A stretch of DNA of 64,000 nucleotides, taken from Magnetospira sp. QH-2 (lineage in GTDB: Bacteria > Pseudomonadota > Alphaproteobacteria > Rhodospirillales > Magnetospiraceae). The position numbers and the translations under genes were made by a program. Of the stretch, positions 26,772-34,690 are shown piece after piece (the stretch's first letter is position 1; each line of letters opens with the position of its first letter). Under the pieces are notes generated by a model, which saw only the letters and a program-made list of their open reading frames with translations, made no database searches and had not been told where the DNA came from. Where the stretch lies: assembly GCF_000968135.1 (NCBI RefSeq), contig NZ_FO538765.1:1937819-2001818 (forward strand), in the 5' to 3' direction.

Positions 26772-27634
26772 CAGGCACGCCCTCCGAACAATCCTTGAGG
26801 CCGCACGATCAGCATCACCACCATGATGGCAAAGGCCACAGCGGGCTTATAGGTGGGCTCCAGGAACAGGGTCGAGACCTCCATGGCGATGCCGATGACC
26901 ATGCCCCCGGCAATGGCGCCATAAGGACTGCCGATGCCACCCAAAATCGCTGCCGCGAACACCGGTAGCAGCACTCCCCAGCCCATTACCGGATGCAACC
27001 GGGTATCCAGGCCCAGGAAAATGCCCGCCCCCGCAGCCAGGGCGCCCCCCATGAGCCAGGTCCACATGATGACTTTTTCCGCCGGAATGCCGCTGATCAG
27101 CGCCAGGTCCATATTGTCGCTCATGGCCCGCATGGCCTTGCCCATGCGAGTGCGGGTCAAAAACAGATGGAGACCGATCACCAAAAGCAGCGCACCGAGG
27201 ACAATCCATACATGGTCCGGCTTGATGATCAGATCGCCGACCCGATGGGGCATTTGAATACCGGTCTTAAACACATGAATATCCGGCCCCCAGATCAATT
27301 GGATCAGGCTTCGCAGAATCAAGGCCACGCCGAAGGATGAAATCAGCATGATCACCGGCGCCGTCCGTCTCAGTCGCCGATAGAGTGCTTGATCGATGAG
27401 CACGGAGACCAAGCCCGTGGCCAGCAAGGCCAAGGGTAAGGCGACCCATATATTCATCCCGCCCGCGGTGACGAATAATAAAGTGATATAGGCGCCCAGG
27501 GTCATCAGATCCCCATGGGCGAAGTTGGCAAACTTGAGGATACCGAACAACATGGAAACGCCAATGGCGCCCAGGGTGAGGATGCTGCCGAGAACGATCC
27601 CGTAAATCAGCAATTGAAGGAGTTCAATCATCAT
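26771..27634 (-). CDS. livH: Branched-chain amino-acid ABC transporter permease LivH
   Basis: 287 residues, about eight helices. Recognised by the N-terminal YGIVLGSILTLGAIGVSMLFG, FAHGDLMTLGAYI, the coupling loop RTRMGKAMRAMSDN and AAILGGIGSPYGAIAGG. It is three bases from livF and overlaps livM. Confidence 0.95.
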   Translation of the reverse strand: MMIELLQLLIYGIVLGSILTLGAIGVSMLFGILKFANFAHGDLMTLGAYITLLFVTAGGMNIWVALPLALLATGLVSVLIDQALYRRLRRTAPVIMLISSFGVALILRSLIQLIWGPDIHVFKTGIQMPHRVGDLIIKPDHVWIVLGALLLVIGLHLFLTRTRMGKAMRAMSDNMDLALISGIPAEKVIMWTWLMGGALAAGAGIFLGLDTRLHPVMGWGVLLPVFAAAILGGIGSPYGAIAGGMVIGIAMEVSTLFLEPTYKPAVAFAIMVVMLIVRPQGLFGGRA

Positions 27635-27637
27635 CGC

Positions 27638-28342
27638 TCAGCCCCCCAAAAACATCTCGGCGACCTCGCGGTTCGCCAGAAGATTGGGACCGGTATCCTC
27701 GAAACGCTTCTTGCCCATGGACAAGACAAAGCCCCGATGGGCAATGGCCAAGGCATGCTTGGCGTTCTGCTCGACCATCAAAATGGTGATGCCCAAGGCG
27801 TTGATGGCCTTAATCTGTTCAAAGGTATGGTCGATGAACAGGGGCGAGAGACCGGCGGTGGGTTCGTCGAGCATCAATAGACGGGGCTCCATCATCAGAG
27901 CGCGGCCCATGGCAACCATTTGGCGCTCGCCACCGGACATCACACCCGCTTCCTGATCCTGCCGCTCGGCTAATTTCGGGAACAGATCAAATACCTTGTC
28001 CATGGTGGGCTGGAAATCATCGGAACGGGGAAAAGCCCCCATTTCCAGGTTCTCGCGCACGGTCAGGCTGGGAAAGACGTTCTGCTCCTGCGGTACATAG
28101 GATACCCCGCGCCGAACCATCTTCTCCGGCGGTTGGTTGGCGATTTCCTTGCCTTCCAGCAGGATCTTTCCCTCGCGCACCTTGACCAGCCCAAAGATGG
28201 CTTTCATCAGTGTGGATTTTCCGGCGCCGTTCGCGCCAACGATGACAGCGATCTCCCCCTGCTCCACGGCGATATCGGTGCCATTGAGAATATCCAGGCC
28301 GCCGTAGCCGCCAAAAATGCCCTGGGTCTCAAGGAAACTCAT
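27638..28342 (-). CDS. livF: Branched-chain amino-acid ABC transporter ATPase LivF
   Basis: 234 residues, a single ABC ATPase domain. Walker A GANGAGKST, the ABC signature MSGGERQMVAMGRALM, Walker B LLMLDEPTAGLSP and a terminal Switch His (MVEQNAKH) are intact. The LivF subfamily is recognised by GGYGGLDILNG and VPQEQNVFPSLTVRENLE. Overlaps livG by 4 bp. Confidence 0.95.
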   Translation of the reverse strand: MSFLETQGIFGGYGGLDILNGTDIAVEQGEIAVIVGANGAGKSTLMKAIFGLVKVREGKILLEGKEIANQPPEKMVRRGVSYVPQEQNVFPSLTVRENLEMGAFPRSDDFQPTMDKVFDLFPKLAERQDQEAGVMSGGERQMVAMGRALMMEPRLLMLDEPTAGLSPLFIDHTFEQIKAINALGITILMVEQNAKHALAIAHRGFVLSMGKKRFEDTGPNLLANREVAEMFLGG

Positions 28343-29148
28343 GTCTGGCCCTCCGCCGAGGCGCCGCCACCCAGATAGGCTTCCAATACGCGCTCATCAT
28401 GACGGACCTGCTCCATGGGGCCTTGGACCAGCACTGTCCCCTGAGCCATCACCACCACCGGATCGCAAAGCCGTGTAATCACGTCCATGTCATGCTCGAT
28501 GATGCAAAAGGTATAACCCCGCTCCCTGTTGAGGCGCTGAATGAACTCGCAGAGTTTGCCCAAGAGGGTCCGGTTGACCCCGGCTCCCGGCTCATCGAGC
28601 AACACCACGCGCGGGTCTGTCATCATGGTCCGACCCAGCTCCAACAGCTTCTTCTGCCCACCGGACAGATTTCCGGCTAGTTCATGCGCCACATGAGATA
28701 ATTGCAAAAATTCTATGACTTCCTCGGCTTTTTCCCGAATTCGCCGCTCTTCTTCTTTGACCTTTCCCGGACGAAACCAAGCCGAAAGAAGGCTCTCGCC
28801 CGATTGGCCTTCGGGCACCACCATCAGGTTTTCCAGCAGGCTCATGCGCGGATATTCCTGCGGGATCTGAAAGGTTCGTACCAGTCCCTTATGGAACAGC
28901 TTGTGGGGCGATTGGCCGGTCACGTCGCGACCATCAAGATATATGCGCCCGGAACTGGGGGGATAAAATCCCGCGACCATGTTGAACAAGGTGGTCTTGC
29001 CCGCGCCATTAGGGCCGATCAGGCCGGTGATGCTGCCTTCAGCAATGCTGAAGGAACAGGACTCCACCGCACGAATTCCGGCAAAATTCTTGGAAACGTT
29101 TTCAATTTTGATCAAGGAAGGCAGCCCCCAATTCAGGCTGCGCACCAT
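28339..29148 (-). CDS. livG: Branched-chain amino-acid ABC transporter ATPase LivG
   Basis: 269 residues. Walker A GPNGAGKTT, signature NLSGGQKKLLELGRTMM, Walker B VVLLDEPGAGVN and the His-switch FCIIEHDMDV are present, with the LivG-type RTFQIPQEYPRMSLLENLM. ATG 29148 has AAAAGGGT unusually close; a TTG at 29115 (LIKIENVSK) may be the true start, removing 11 residues. Probably co-transcribed with the small gene 19 bp upstream. Confidence 0.94.
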   Translation of the reverse strand: MVRSLNWGLPSLIKIENVSKNFAGIRAVESCSFSIAEGSITGLIGPNGAGKTTLFNMVAGFYPPSSGRIYLDGRDVTGQSPHKLFHKGLVRTFQIPQEYPRMSLLENLMVVPEGQSGESLLSAWFRPGKVKEEERRIREKAEEVIEFLQLSHVAHELAGNLSGGQKKLLELGRTMMTDPRVVLLDEPGAGVNRTLLGKLCEFIQRLNRERGYTFCIIEHDMDVITRLCDPVVVMAQGTVLVQGPMEQVRHDERVLEAYLGGGASAEGQT

Positions 29149-29167
29149 ACCCTTTTATCCAATGGAA

Positions 29168-29374
29168 TCAAAGGCTGTTTCGCTGGTTCCTTTGCTTACG
29201 TTCCAAAACCATCTGCAACTTCCGTTTGGCCACGTCGATCAGTTCCTTTTTTGATCGCTTGGGATCTCCGACGATGGAGACTTCGGTATTGGACACCGGA
29301 TCGATGGCGCTGACCTTGACGTATTTTCCCACATGGTAGAATTCGATCAGCACTTCGGACAGAGGTTTGCGCAT
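29168..29374 (-). CDS. Small conserved alphaproteobacterial protein (DUF6898-like)
   Basis: 68 residues from the ATG at 29374. Two strands (EVLIEFYHVGKYVKVSAIDP and TEVSIVGD) are followed by a basic helix (KKELIDVAKRKLQMVLERKQ). No signal peptide or catalytic motif. I recognise the EVLIEF...VGKYVKVSAIDP pattern from a small domain family of unknown function in Rhodospirillales (recalled as DUF6898, unverified). The frame is also open to a TTG at 29413. First gene before livG. Confidence 0.7.
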   Translation of the reverse strand: MRKPLSEVLIEFYHVGKYVKVSAIDPVSNTEVSIVGDPKRSKKELIDVAKRKLQMVLERKQRNQRNSL

Positions 29375-29416
29375 TGGCCGATTCGGACTTTCATCAAGAG
29401 GTCGTTCGAGCAAGCT

Positions 29417-29519
29417 AGCACCGACAGCAGGTGCTGAAAACAGGGAGCATTGCCAATCCCCGTGACAAAAGTGGGGAATCCTTGACTTTCACCCGCGAGG
29501 TTGGGATTTTGACCTCGCG
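29417..29519 (+). promoter_or_regulatory. Structured leader of metY with three hairpins
   Basis: Three stem-loops are stacked upstream of metY: AGCACC/GGTGCT (29417-29435), TCCCC/GGGGA (29457-29477) and CGCGAGGT/ACCTCGCG with a 10-nt loop (29494-29519). TTGACT at 29482 and TTGACC at 29509 are possible -35 boxes. The signature bases of the SAM-II riboswitch (as in GCAGCCACGUUAAA) are not seen, so no riboswitch is called, although a methionine/SAM-responsive element would make sense here. Confidence 0.4.
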
Positions 29520-29552
29520 CATTACAGATAAAGAACAGGGGAGATCCGTAGG

Positions 29553-30845
29553 ATGTCGCGAGACTCGAAGAACCCGGAAACCATCGTGCTGCACGGCGGC
29601 TATCGCCATGACCCGGATACCGGGGCGGTCGCGGTACCTATATATCAGACCACGTCCTATCAATTCCGGGATGCGGAGCATGCGGCCAACCTGTTCGCGC
29701 TGAAGGAATTGGGCAATATTTACACCCGCATCATGAACCCCACAAACGATGCCCTGGAGATGCGGCTTGCCGCGTTGGAAGGCGGCGTTGCCGGGTTGGC
29801 GACGGCCTCCGGACAATCGGCGGCCACCTTGAGCATTCTCAATTTGTGTGAATCTGGCGACAATTTCGTCAGTTCCACGGATCTGTACGGCGGAACTTGG
29901 AATCTGTTTGCCAATACCCTTTCCTCCATGGGGATCGAATGCCGGTTCGTGGACCCCACCGATCCGGAAAACTTCCGCAAGGCCGTGGATGACCGCACCC
30001 GCTGCTTTTTCGCCGAGACCCTACCCAATCCGAAACTTCAGGTCTTTCCGATTCAGGAAGTGGCTGATATCGGTAAGGAATTCGGCATTCCGTTGCTGGT
30101 TGATAACACGGCGTCTCCGATCATCTGCCGCCCATTGGACCATGGCGCTGCGGTGGTCATCTATTCGACCACCAAGTACATTGGCGGCCATGGCACGTCC
30201 ATCGGCGGCATGATCATTGATGGCGGCCATTTCGACTGGGAGTCCAGCGGCGACCGCCTCCCCACGCTCAATCACCCCGATCCCAGCTACCACGGTGCCG
30301 TCTGGACCGAGGCGGTCAAGCCTTTGGGGCCGATCGCCTTCGCCATCCGTGCCCGGGTGGTCTTGCTGCGCGATATCGGCGCCGCCATGAGCCCGTTCAA
30401 CGGATTCCAGTTCATTCAAGGCCTGGAAACCCTGCCGCTGCGCATGCGCGCCCATTGCCAAAACGCTCAGGCCGTGGCCGACTTCTTGAGTGGTCATCCG
30501 AAGGTCACCAAGGTGATTTATCCCAGTCTGCAAGAGGGCGAAATGCGCCGTCGGGCCGATACCTACCTAAAGGGGGGGCTCGGTGGCCTGCTGGGCTTTG
30601 AACTGGAGGGGGGCATGGACGCCGGTCGTCAGTTCATCGATGGATTGGAAATGTTCTACCACGTGGCCAATATCGGCGATGCCCGGAGCTTGGCCATCCA
30701 TCCGGCCAGCACCACTCACTCACAGCTCACCGATGATGAAAAAGAGGCCACTGGCGTCTCCGCAGGGTATGTGCGGCTGTCCATTGGTATCGAGCATATT
30801 GACGATATCATTGGCGACCTGACCCAGGCATTGGACAAGGTCTAA
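29553..30845 (+). CDS. metY: O-acetylhomoserine sulfhydrylase / aminocarboxypropyltransferase
   Basis: 430 residues of the Cys/Met-metabolism PLP family. PIYQTTSYQF, YTRIMNPTNDALE, ASGQSAATLSILNL, LLVDNTAS and the PLP-lysine motif YSTTKYIGGHGT are all present, as is the SLAIHPASTTHSQL end motif. The length and the extra loops near 225-265 are those of MetY, which makes homocysteine from O-acetylhomoserine and sulfide. AGGGGAG lies before the ATG. The stop codon TAA shares its TA with the boundary of the repeat element that follows. Confidence 0.92.
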   Translation: MSRDSKNPETIVLHGGYRHDPDTGAVAVPIYQTTSYQFRDAEHAANLFALKELGNIYTRIMNPTNDALEMRLAALEGGVAGLATASGQSAATLSILNLCESGDNFVSSTDLYGGTWNLFANTLSSMGIECRFVDPTDPENFRKAVDDRTRCFFAETLPNPKLQVFPIQEVADIGKEFGIPLLVDNTASPIICRPLDHGAAVVIYSTTKYIGGHGTSIGGMIIDGGHFDWESSGDRLPTLNHPDPSYHGAVWTEAVKPLGPIAFAIRARVVLLRDIGAAMSPFNGFQFIQGLETLPLRMRAHCQNAQAVADFLSGHPKVTKVIYPSLQEGEMRRRADTYLKGGLGGLLGFELEGGMDAGRQFIDGLEMFYHVANIGDARSLAIHPASTTHSQLTDDEKEATGVSAGYVRLSIGIEHIDDIIGDLTQALDKV

Positions 30846-30996
30846 CAGACTGCTGAAATAGTGTTGTCCTACGGTCCGCCTCGCCCTTCGACAAGCTCAG
30901 GGTGAGGCTAACATGTTGAAAGTTCAATGGCTCTCATGCTGAGCTTGTCGAAGCATGTGTCGCCACAGGCTCGAAATCGGGCTTTTTCAGCAGCCC
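30845..30996 (-). repeat. Non-coding TA-flanked repeat element, copy B (MITE-like)
   Basis: A 152-bp element, the reverse complement of copy A (7285-7438) with few differences. TA flanks at 30843-30844 and 30997-30998. Internal 15-bp inverted repeats at 30886-30900 and 30939-30953. The terminal repeats share CTGCTGAAA. With its flanks it exactly fills the space between the stop codons of metY and the convergent acyltransferase gene, and could form a large cruciform or act as a terminator for both. Confidence 0.85.
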
Positions 30997-30998
30997 TA

Positions 30999-31616
30999 TC
31001 AAGCTCTCACCGTCGCCCCATCGGGGATGTCGGTGAGAACCCTCGCCCCGGCATGGACCAAGACATTCGCGCCGATAGTGACCCCGAATAACACCGTCGC
31101 CCCTAAGCCGATGGTGCTGCATTCGCCGACCCGCACATCGCCGCCCAGGGTGCTCCCGGGTGCCACATGGGCGTGATCGCCGATGACCGCGCCATGGCAG
31201 ACCACGGCGCCTTGATTGATGATGGCGTTGACCCCTACGCGGCATCGCGGCCCCACCGAGGCTCCCGCCAAGATCTGTACCGCCGGACTGAGTTCGCACC
31301 CGGGGCCAACGGAGGCCGCGGGATGAATGACGGGCGGCAAGTTGTATCCCGCTTCAAAGGCCTTTTCATAGAGCATACGACGCCCCTCATTATTGGTGGC
31401 ACCGCCGAGACCAATGAAAGCATGGACGATCCCTTCCCGGCGCAAATCCACCAACAGCTCATCGTCGGCAAGAACGTGCAGACCAGGCAGAATTTCAGTC
31501 CCCGGCAACATACCCTGGTCCAACACGCCTTCCAGTTCATATCCCTGACGGATCACCGCTTCGGCCAGACTAACGCCATGGCCGCCGCCGCCGATAAGAA
31601 TGGATCGCTTGCTCAT
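30999..31616 (-). CDS. NeuD/PglD-type sugar O/N-acyltransferase
   Basis: 205 residues. The N-terminal part is a small Rossmann-like domain starting RSILIGGGGHG, typical of NeuD/PglD enzymes; from about 95 onward there are left-handed beta-helix hexapeptide repeats (ASVGPGCELSPAVQILAG ..., NQGAVVCHGAVIGDHAHVAPG). His141 or His149 in this stretch would be catalytic. The C-terminus stops at DGATVRA, a few residues short of the usual GVPA ending. Substrate unknown, likely a UDP- or CMP-linked amino sugar; no glycan cluster is nearby. Confidence 0.85.
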   Translation of the reverse strand: MSKRSILIGGGGHGVSLAEAVIRQGYELEGVLDQGMLPGTEILPGLHVLADDELLVDLRREGIVHAFIGLGGATNNEGRRMLYEKAFEAGYNLPPVIHPAASVGPGCELSPAVQILAGASVGPRCRVGVNAIINQGAVVCHGAVIGDHAHVAPGSTLGGDVRVGECSTIGLGATVLFGVTIGANVLVHAGARVLTDIPDGATVRA

Positions 31617-31679
31617 CAGAATCCCTTTGATAGATCACATTGTTAGCTTTGACCGCCGAGGCGGGCCTGTCAACGACAA

Positions 31680-31700
31680 CGGGGCCCAAATGGGGCCCCG
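31680..31700 (-). terminator. Terminator-like hairpin
   Basis: A perfect 8-bp stem CGGGGCCC/GGGCCCCG with a 5-nt loop, in the gap downstream of the thioredoxin gene. The downstream run is only weakly T-rich, so termination is uncertain. Confidence 0.45.
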
Positions 31701-31729
31701 CTCATTGGATCTCGTATGGGGTGATTACC

Positions 31730-32341
31730 CTACTCGGCCAAACCGCCGGACTCCGCCGATTGCTCCATGATGTAGCGCTGGAAATTCTGATTCTTGTAGC
31801 GTCCGGTCTTGACGAACTTAAAGGCCGCTTTCAGATGGAAATTGCGGAAGTAGCCCGGCAACCGGAAGGCCTCGGCCGCCATTCCCTTTTTGCCTTCAAT
31901 CTCCGCCATGTCCGCGGGGAAGAACTGAATGGTCGGTGTGAAGAGGACGCCATATTTCTGTGCGAATTCCTTTTCGCTCAAGGTTTCGCCGTCGAAATCG
32001 GTCATTTCCCGGTCGCCCCACATGTTCAACTGCAAAACCAGGAAATTCTCTTTCAGATAGTCGACCATGTCCGCGTGGCGGAAATTGACTTTGTGGGTTT
32101 CCTTGCAATAGGGGCAACCCTTTTGTTCCCAGAGTAAGGCCAACATCTTGCCTTCGGCAGCGGCCTCGGCCAGGTCTTCGCGCAGATCGAGAAAGGTCTC
32201 GCCGAACCAGGGCTGTTTATAAAGGCCGTCATCCCCCATGGGGGCCATGGGCAGCAGGGCTTCTTCCTTGGCCTGGGTCAGGCCGGTGGCTCCGGCCAGC
32301 AGGCCGACAACCAAAATACCGAAAAGAACTAGTTTCTTCAT
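31730..32341 (-). CDS. Periplasmic thioredoxin-fold protein (SoxW-like)
   Basis: 203 residues. A signal peptide (1-24) directs it to the periplasm. A thioredoxin fold follows with the active site GCPYC (Cys76-Cys79) and the cis-Pro loop FTPTIQFF. LALLWEQKGCPYCKETH with a long C-terminal tail (NFHLKAAFKFV, FQRYIMEQ) is typical of SoxW-type thioredoxins found with sulfur-oxidation genes. It probably keeps a periplasmic partner reduced. GGGAGGTG ribosome site; 71 bp downstream of the dsrE-like gene on the same strand. Confidence 0.85.
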   Translation of the reverse strand: MKKLVLFGILVVGLLAGATGLTQAKEEALLPMAPMGDDGLYKQPWFGETFLDLREDLAEAAAEGKMLALLWEQKGCPYCKETHKVNFRHADMVDYLKENFLVLQLNMWGDREMTDFDGETLSEKEFAQKYGVLFTPTIQFFPADMAEIEGKKGMAAEAFRLPGYFRNFHLKAAFKFVKTGRYKNQNFQRYIMEQSAESGGLAE

Positions 32342-32412
32342 GTTGCGTTACACCTCCCGTATGCGTGTCCATCGGACATCGTTCTAAACATTGGAATTTT
32401 CAAGCCTTGATC

Positions 32413-32871
32413 TCAAGGAATAATATCGACCCAGCCGCGCAGCCGCCGCTCGATCACTTCGGGAATTCCCGCCTGCACGACTTCCACACCCTCCAACAAA
32501 TCCTCCTGGGTCTTATGGATGGTATCCAAGGTATTGCCACAGGCCAGAAATTCAATGCCGTATTGCTGGAGACTGGAAACCCGCTCGGCCACCGGCGAGC
32601 TTTCGGTCAACAAGGCCCGGACCCCGGCCCCCCAAGCGACAATGACGATCTCCACATTGTCCATGCCATAGAACTTCTGCACGTTCACGGCGTTATAAAG
32701 CAGATTATTGACCTCTCCAGGATCCTTGGTATTGAGCCCCAACAGCACTTTGCGCGGCTCGTCCATGGAGGGTGGCGGATCGGCCAATTCGGTTTCCATG
32801 CGGGCCATGGCCGACGCACCACCGAGCAGGATCATGACCATCAGCAACCCGCCCGAGATGAATTTCAACAT
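32413..32871 (-). CDS. Periplasmic DsrE/DsrF-like sulfur-relay protein
   Basis: 152 residues with a signal peptide (1-23). The DsrE fold is indicated by KVLLGLNTKDPGEVNNLLYNA, the VEIVIVAWGAGVRAL strand and helix, and the conserved Cys111 in IEFLACGNTL, which can carry a persulfide. DsrE-like proteins bind or move sulfane sulfur; a secreted form with a thioredoxin partner fits periplasmic sulfur handling. GGGAGAGG ribosome site. Same operon as the SoxW-like gene. Confidence 0.85.
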   Translation of the reverse strand: MLKFISGGLLMVMILLGGASAMARMETELADPPPSMDEPRKVLLGLNTKDPGEVNNLLYNAVNVQKFYGMDNVEIVIVAWGAGVRALLTESSPVAERVSSLQQYGIEFLACGNTLDTIHKTQEDLLEGVEVVQAGIPEVIERRLRGWVDIIP

Positions 32872-33007
32872 CTTGCCTCTCCCTGTTGTCCTTCGATCCC
32901 AGCAGGATCGGTTGTGTTCTCTGGCTGCATCCTACACCATGTGCCTTGGACTGTAAGCTTTTCGCCGCTCAAATAGCGGTGAAGTCACGGGATTTTGAGG
33001 AACCTTC

Positions 33008-34495
33008 ATGGGCCTGCGTATCCTCTATTGCCTCGCCTTGATGCTGGTCGCCACGGGCGCCACGGTGTTGATCGCCTTTTCGGGGCGCATGCTGGCGCCG
33101 CAATATGGTCTGCCACCTACCTTATGGACGGTCATTTTATCCTCCAGTTTTGCCGGTCTGAGCCTGGGGCTATGGAAGGGAGCCCGGCAGACCGGGACAT
33201 CCGATAACCCGGTAAAGGCCCGACGCTTTGCCGCCTGGGGATTGGCCTTGTTGGCTTTTTGGGCCTTGCTGGAACCAATCATCGAGGGATGGGTGGCAAT
33301 CCCGGCAATCGCGCTTGAGAATCCTCTCATTTATGTTGCCGGATGGGTCGCCCTGTGGCTTTTTCTCCCCCCTTTTCTGGTGATCGGCTGGGTCATGTCA
33401 TTACTGATCGGGTTAACCCTGACGGGTTTGCCGGATCAAAGGTTACCCTGGCTGGGCCGCGCCCTTGGGGCCGCCACGGCGGGCATACCCGTCGGCCTCT
33501 TGTTGGCCGAATTTCTGTTCAAGGCCCACCTTGGGATTTCCGCCACCCTGAGCAGTCTAGTGGGTCTGTTTGCTGTTCTCGCTCTCTTCCTGGCTTTGGG
33601 CGATTCCCTTCGCGCGGTCCTGCTGGTGGCCCTCTTGGGCGGTGTTTCCCAGCTTCCCGCGGCCTGGGCTTGGCCGACGGGTTGCGATCTGGAACATCGA
33701 GACGGATGCCTGGGCGTCGGCATCCCCTCTCGCAACGCCGGCGATTTTCGGACGGTGAAACTCAATGGCGCGGCCAAGGGCGCCGTCAATCCAAAGGACT
33801 TGAGCCTCCTGTATGACAACAGGGATCGCTTTATCAATGCGATGGTTGGTCAGCAGATCGGCATGGACCGCCCACCGCGCAGCCTGATACTGGACGGAGG
33901 CGCGTCCCCCCTGCCCCGCGCCTGGGCAAAAAAGCACTTTGGACGAAGTCCGGCGGGGGTGTTTCTTGTTTCGGACCCAACACCGTCGGTTTCGCGGATG
34001 GCTGAATTACATTTTGGCTTTCGGGAATCTCCCACCATCCAATTGGACCACCGCGATGGGCGACTGTTGGTGCAAAGCCTCCCGGCCGTGGGGGGGATCG
34101 AACTGGTAATCGGCGCGCCAAACCTGTTGCCGCACCAGCTGACGCGGGAATTCAATGATGCCCTGGTCAAGCGCCTTGATCCCGATGGGGTCTATCTCCT
34201 GCCGGTCAATGACCATGCGGCCGATCCGAGACTCCTTGTCCACTTGGTCAAAACCCTCCAGGTCACATTTCCCCGGGTCGACGTTTGGCGGCATGAAGAT
34301 GATCATGATCGACGGGACTATGTCATCCGTGCCGCCAATTCGGTGCTGCCCCCACCGCCTGTTGAAATCGTCGGCTGGACCTCATGGCCGCGGGCGGATC
34401 TCCATGCGAGGACCGAATCCCCCAATGTCACGATCCTGTCGGATGATCATGCCCCGATACAGGCTTTGTTGGGCTATCCTGTACCAAAAATGTGA
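33008..34495 (+). CDS. Membrane protein with spermidine-synthase-like C-terminal domain
   Basis: 495 residues. The first ~215 form six to seven membrane helices. The rest resembles a spermidine-synthase/SAM-methyltransferase fold: SLILDGGASPLPRAWAKKHF replaces the usual glycine-rich nucleotide loop, an SVSRMAELHFGF segment follows, and the end ILSDDHAPIQALLG matches the LTDD-APV-LL ending of membrane-fused SpeE-like proteins. The SAM loop and catalytic Asp motifs are degraded, so a polyamine-synthase activity is doubtful. Divergent from the dsrE/soxW pair; its partner or substrate is unknown. Confidence 0.7.
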   Translation: MGLRILYCLALMLVATGATVLIAFSGRMLAPQYGLPPTLWTVILSSSFAGLSLGLWKGARQTGTSDNPVKARRFAAWGLALLAFWALLEPIIEGWVAIPAIALENPLIYVAGWVALWLFLPPFLVIGWVMSLLIGLTLTGLPDQRLPWLGRALGAATAGIPVGLLLAEFLFKAHLGISATLSSLVGLFAVLALFLALGDSLRAVLLVALLGGVSQLPAAWAWPTGCDLEHRDGCLGVGIPSRNAGDFRTVKLNGAAKGAVNPKDLSLLYDNRDRFINAMVGQQIGMDRPPRSLILDGGASPLPRAWAKKHFGRSPAGVFLVSDPTPSVSRMAELHFGFRESPTIQLDHRDGRLLVQSLPAVGGIELVIGAPNLLPHQLTREFNDALVKRLDPDGVYLLPVNDHAADPRLLVHLVKTLQVTFPRVDVWRHEDDHDRRDYVIRAANSVLPPPPVEIVGWTSWPRADLHARTESPNVTILSDDHAPIQALLGYPVPKM

Positions 34496-34570
34496 CCTCT
34501 GCCCCCCTGGAAGGGGGTGTTCATAGAGGTGACCAAATACCCCCTCTCTTGACCAGAGTCATTTTTGTGC

Positions 34571-34608
34571 AATTCATGAATTGAAAATTCAGCGACCTCT
34601 AATATAAT
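34571..34608 (+). promoter_or_regulatory. Promoter and palindromic operator of the arsR gene
   Basis: TTGAAA (34581-34586), 16-bp spacer, and a perfect -10 TATAAT (34603-34608). A 12-bp perfect palindrome AATTCATGAATT (34571-34582) overlaps the -35 box, where a dimeric repressor would block RNA polymerase. The start codon is about 80 bp further on. Confidence 0.65.
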
Positions 34609-34690
34609 AGGCCTCGAATATACGGAGCTTGGGGGAGCGGAACCGTATAGATACACGCGGATTTTTTCCGCGCCACAGGGGGTAATCGAA

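Noticed and set aside
29414-29552. SAM-II riboswitch before metY
   Set aside because: The conserved pseudoknot bases are missing and the loop is too short; only the stem-loop layout is suggestive.
30999-31020. Truncation of the NeuD-like gene by repeat copy B
   Set aside because: The stop codon is upstream of the TA boundary and not made by the element; the short C-terminus may be natural.
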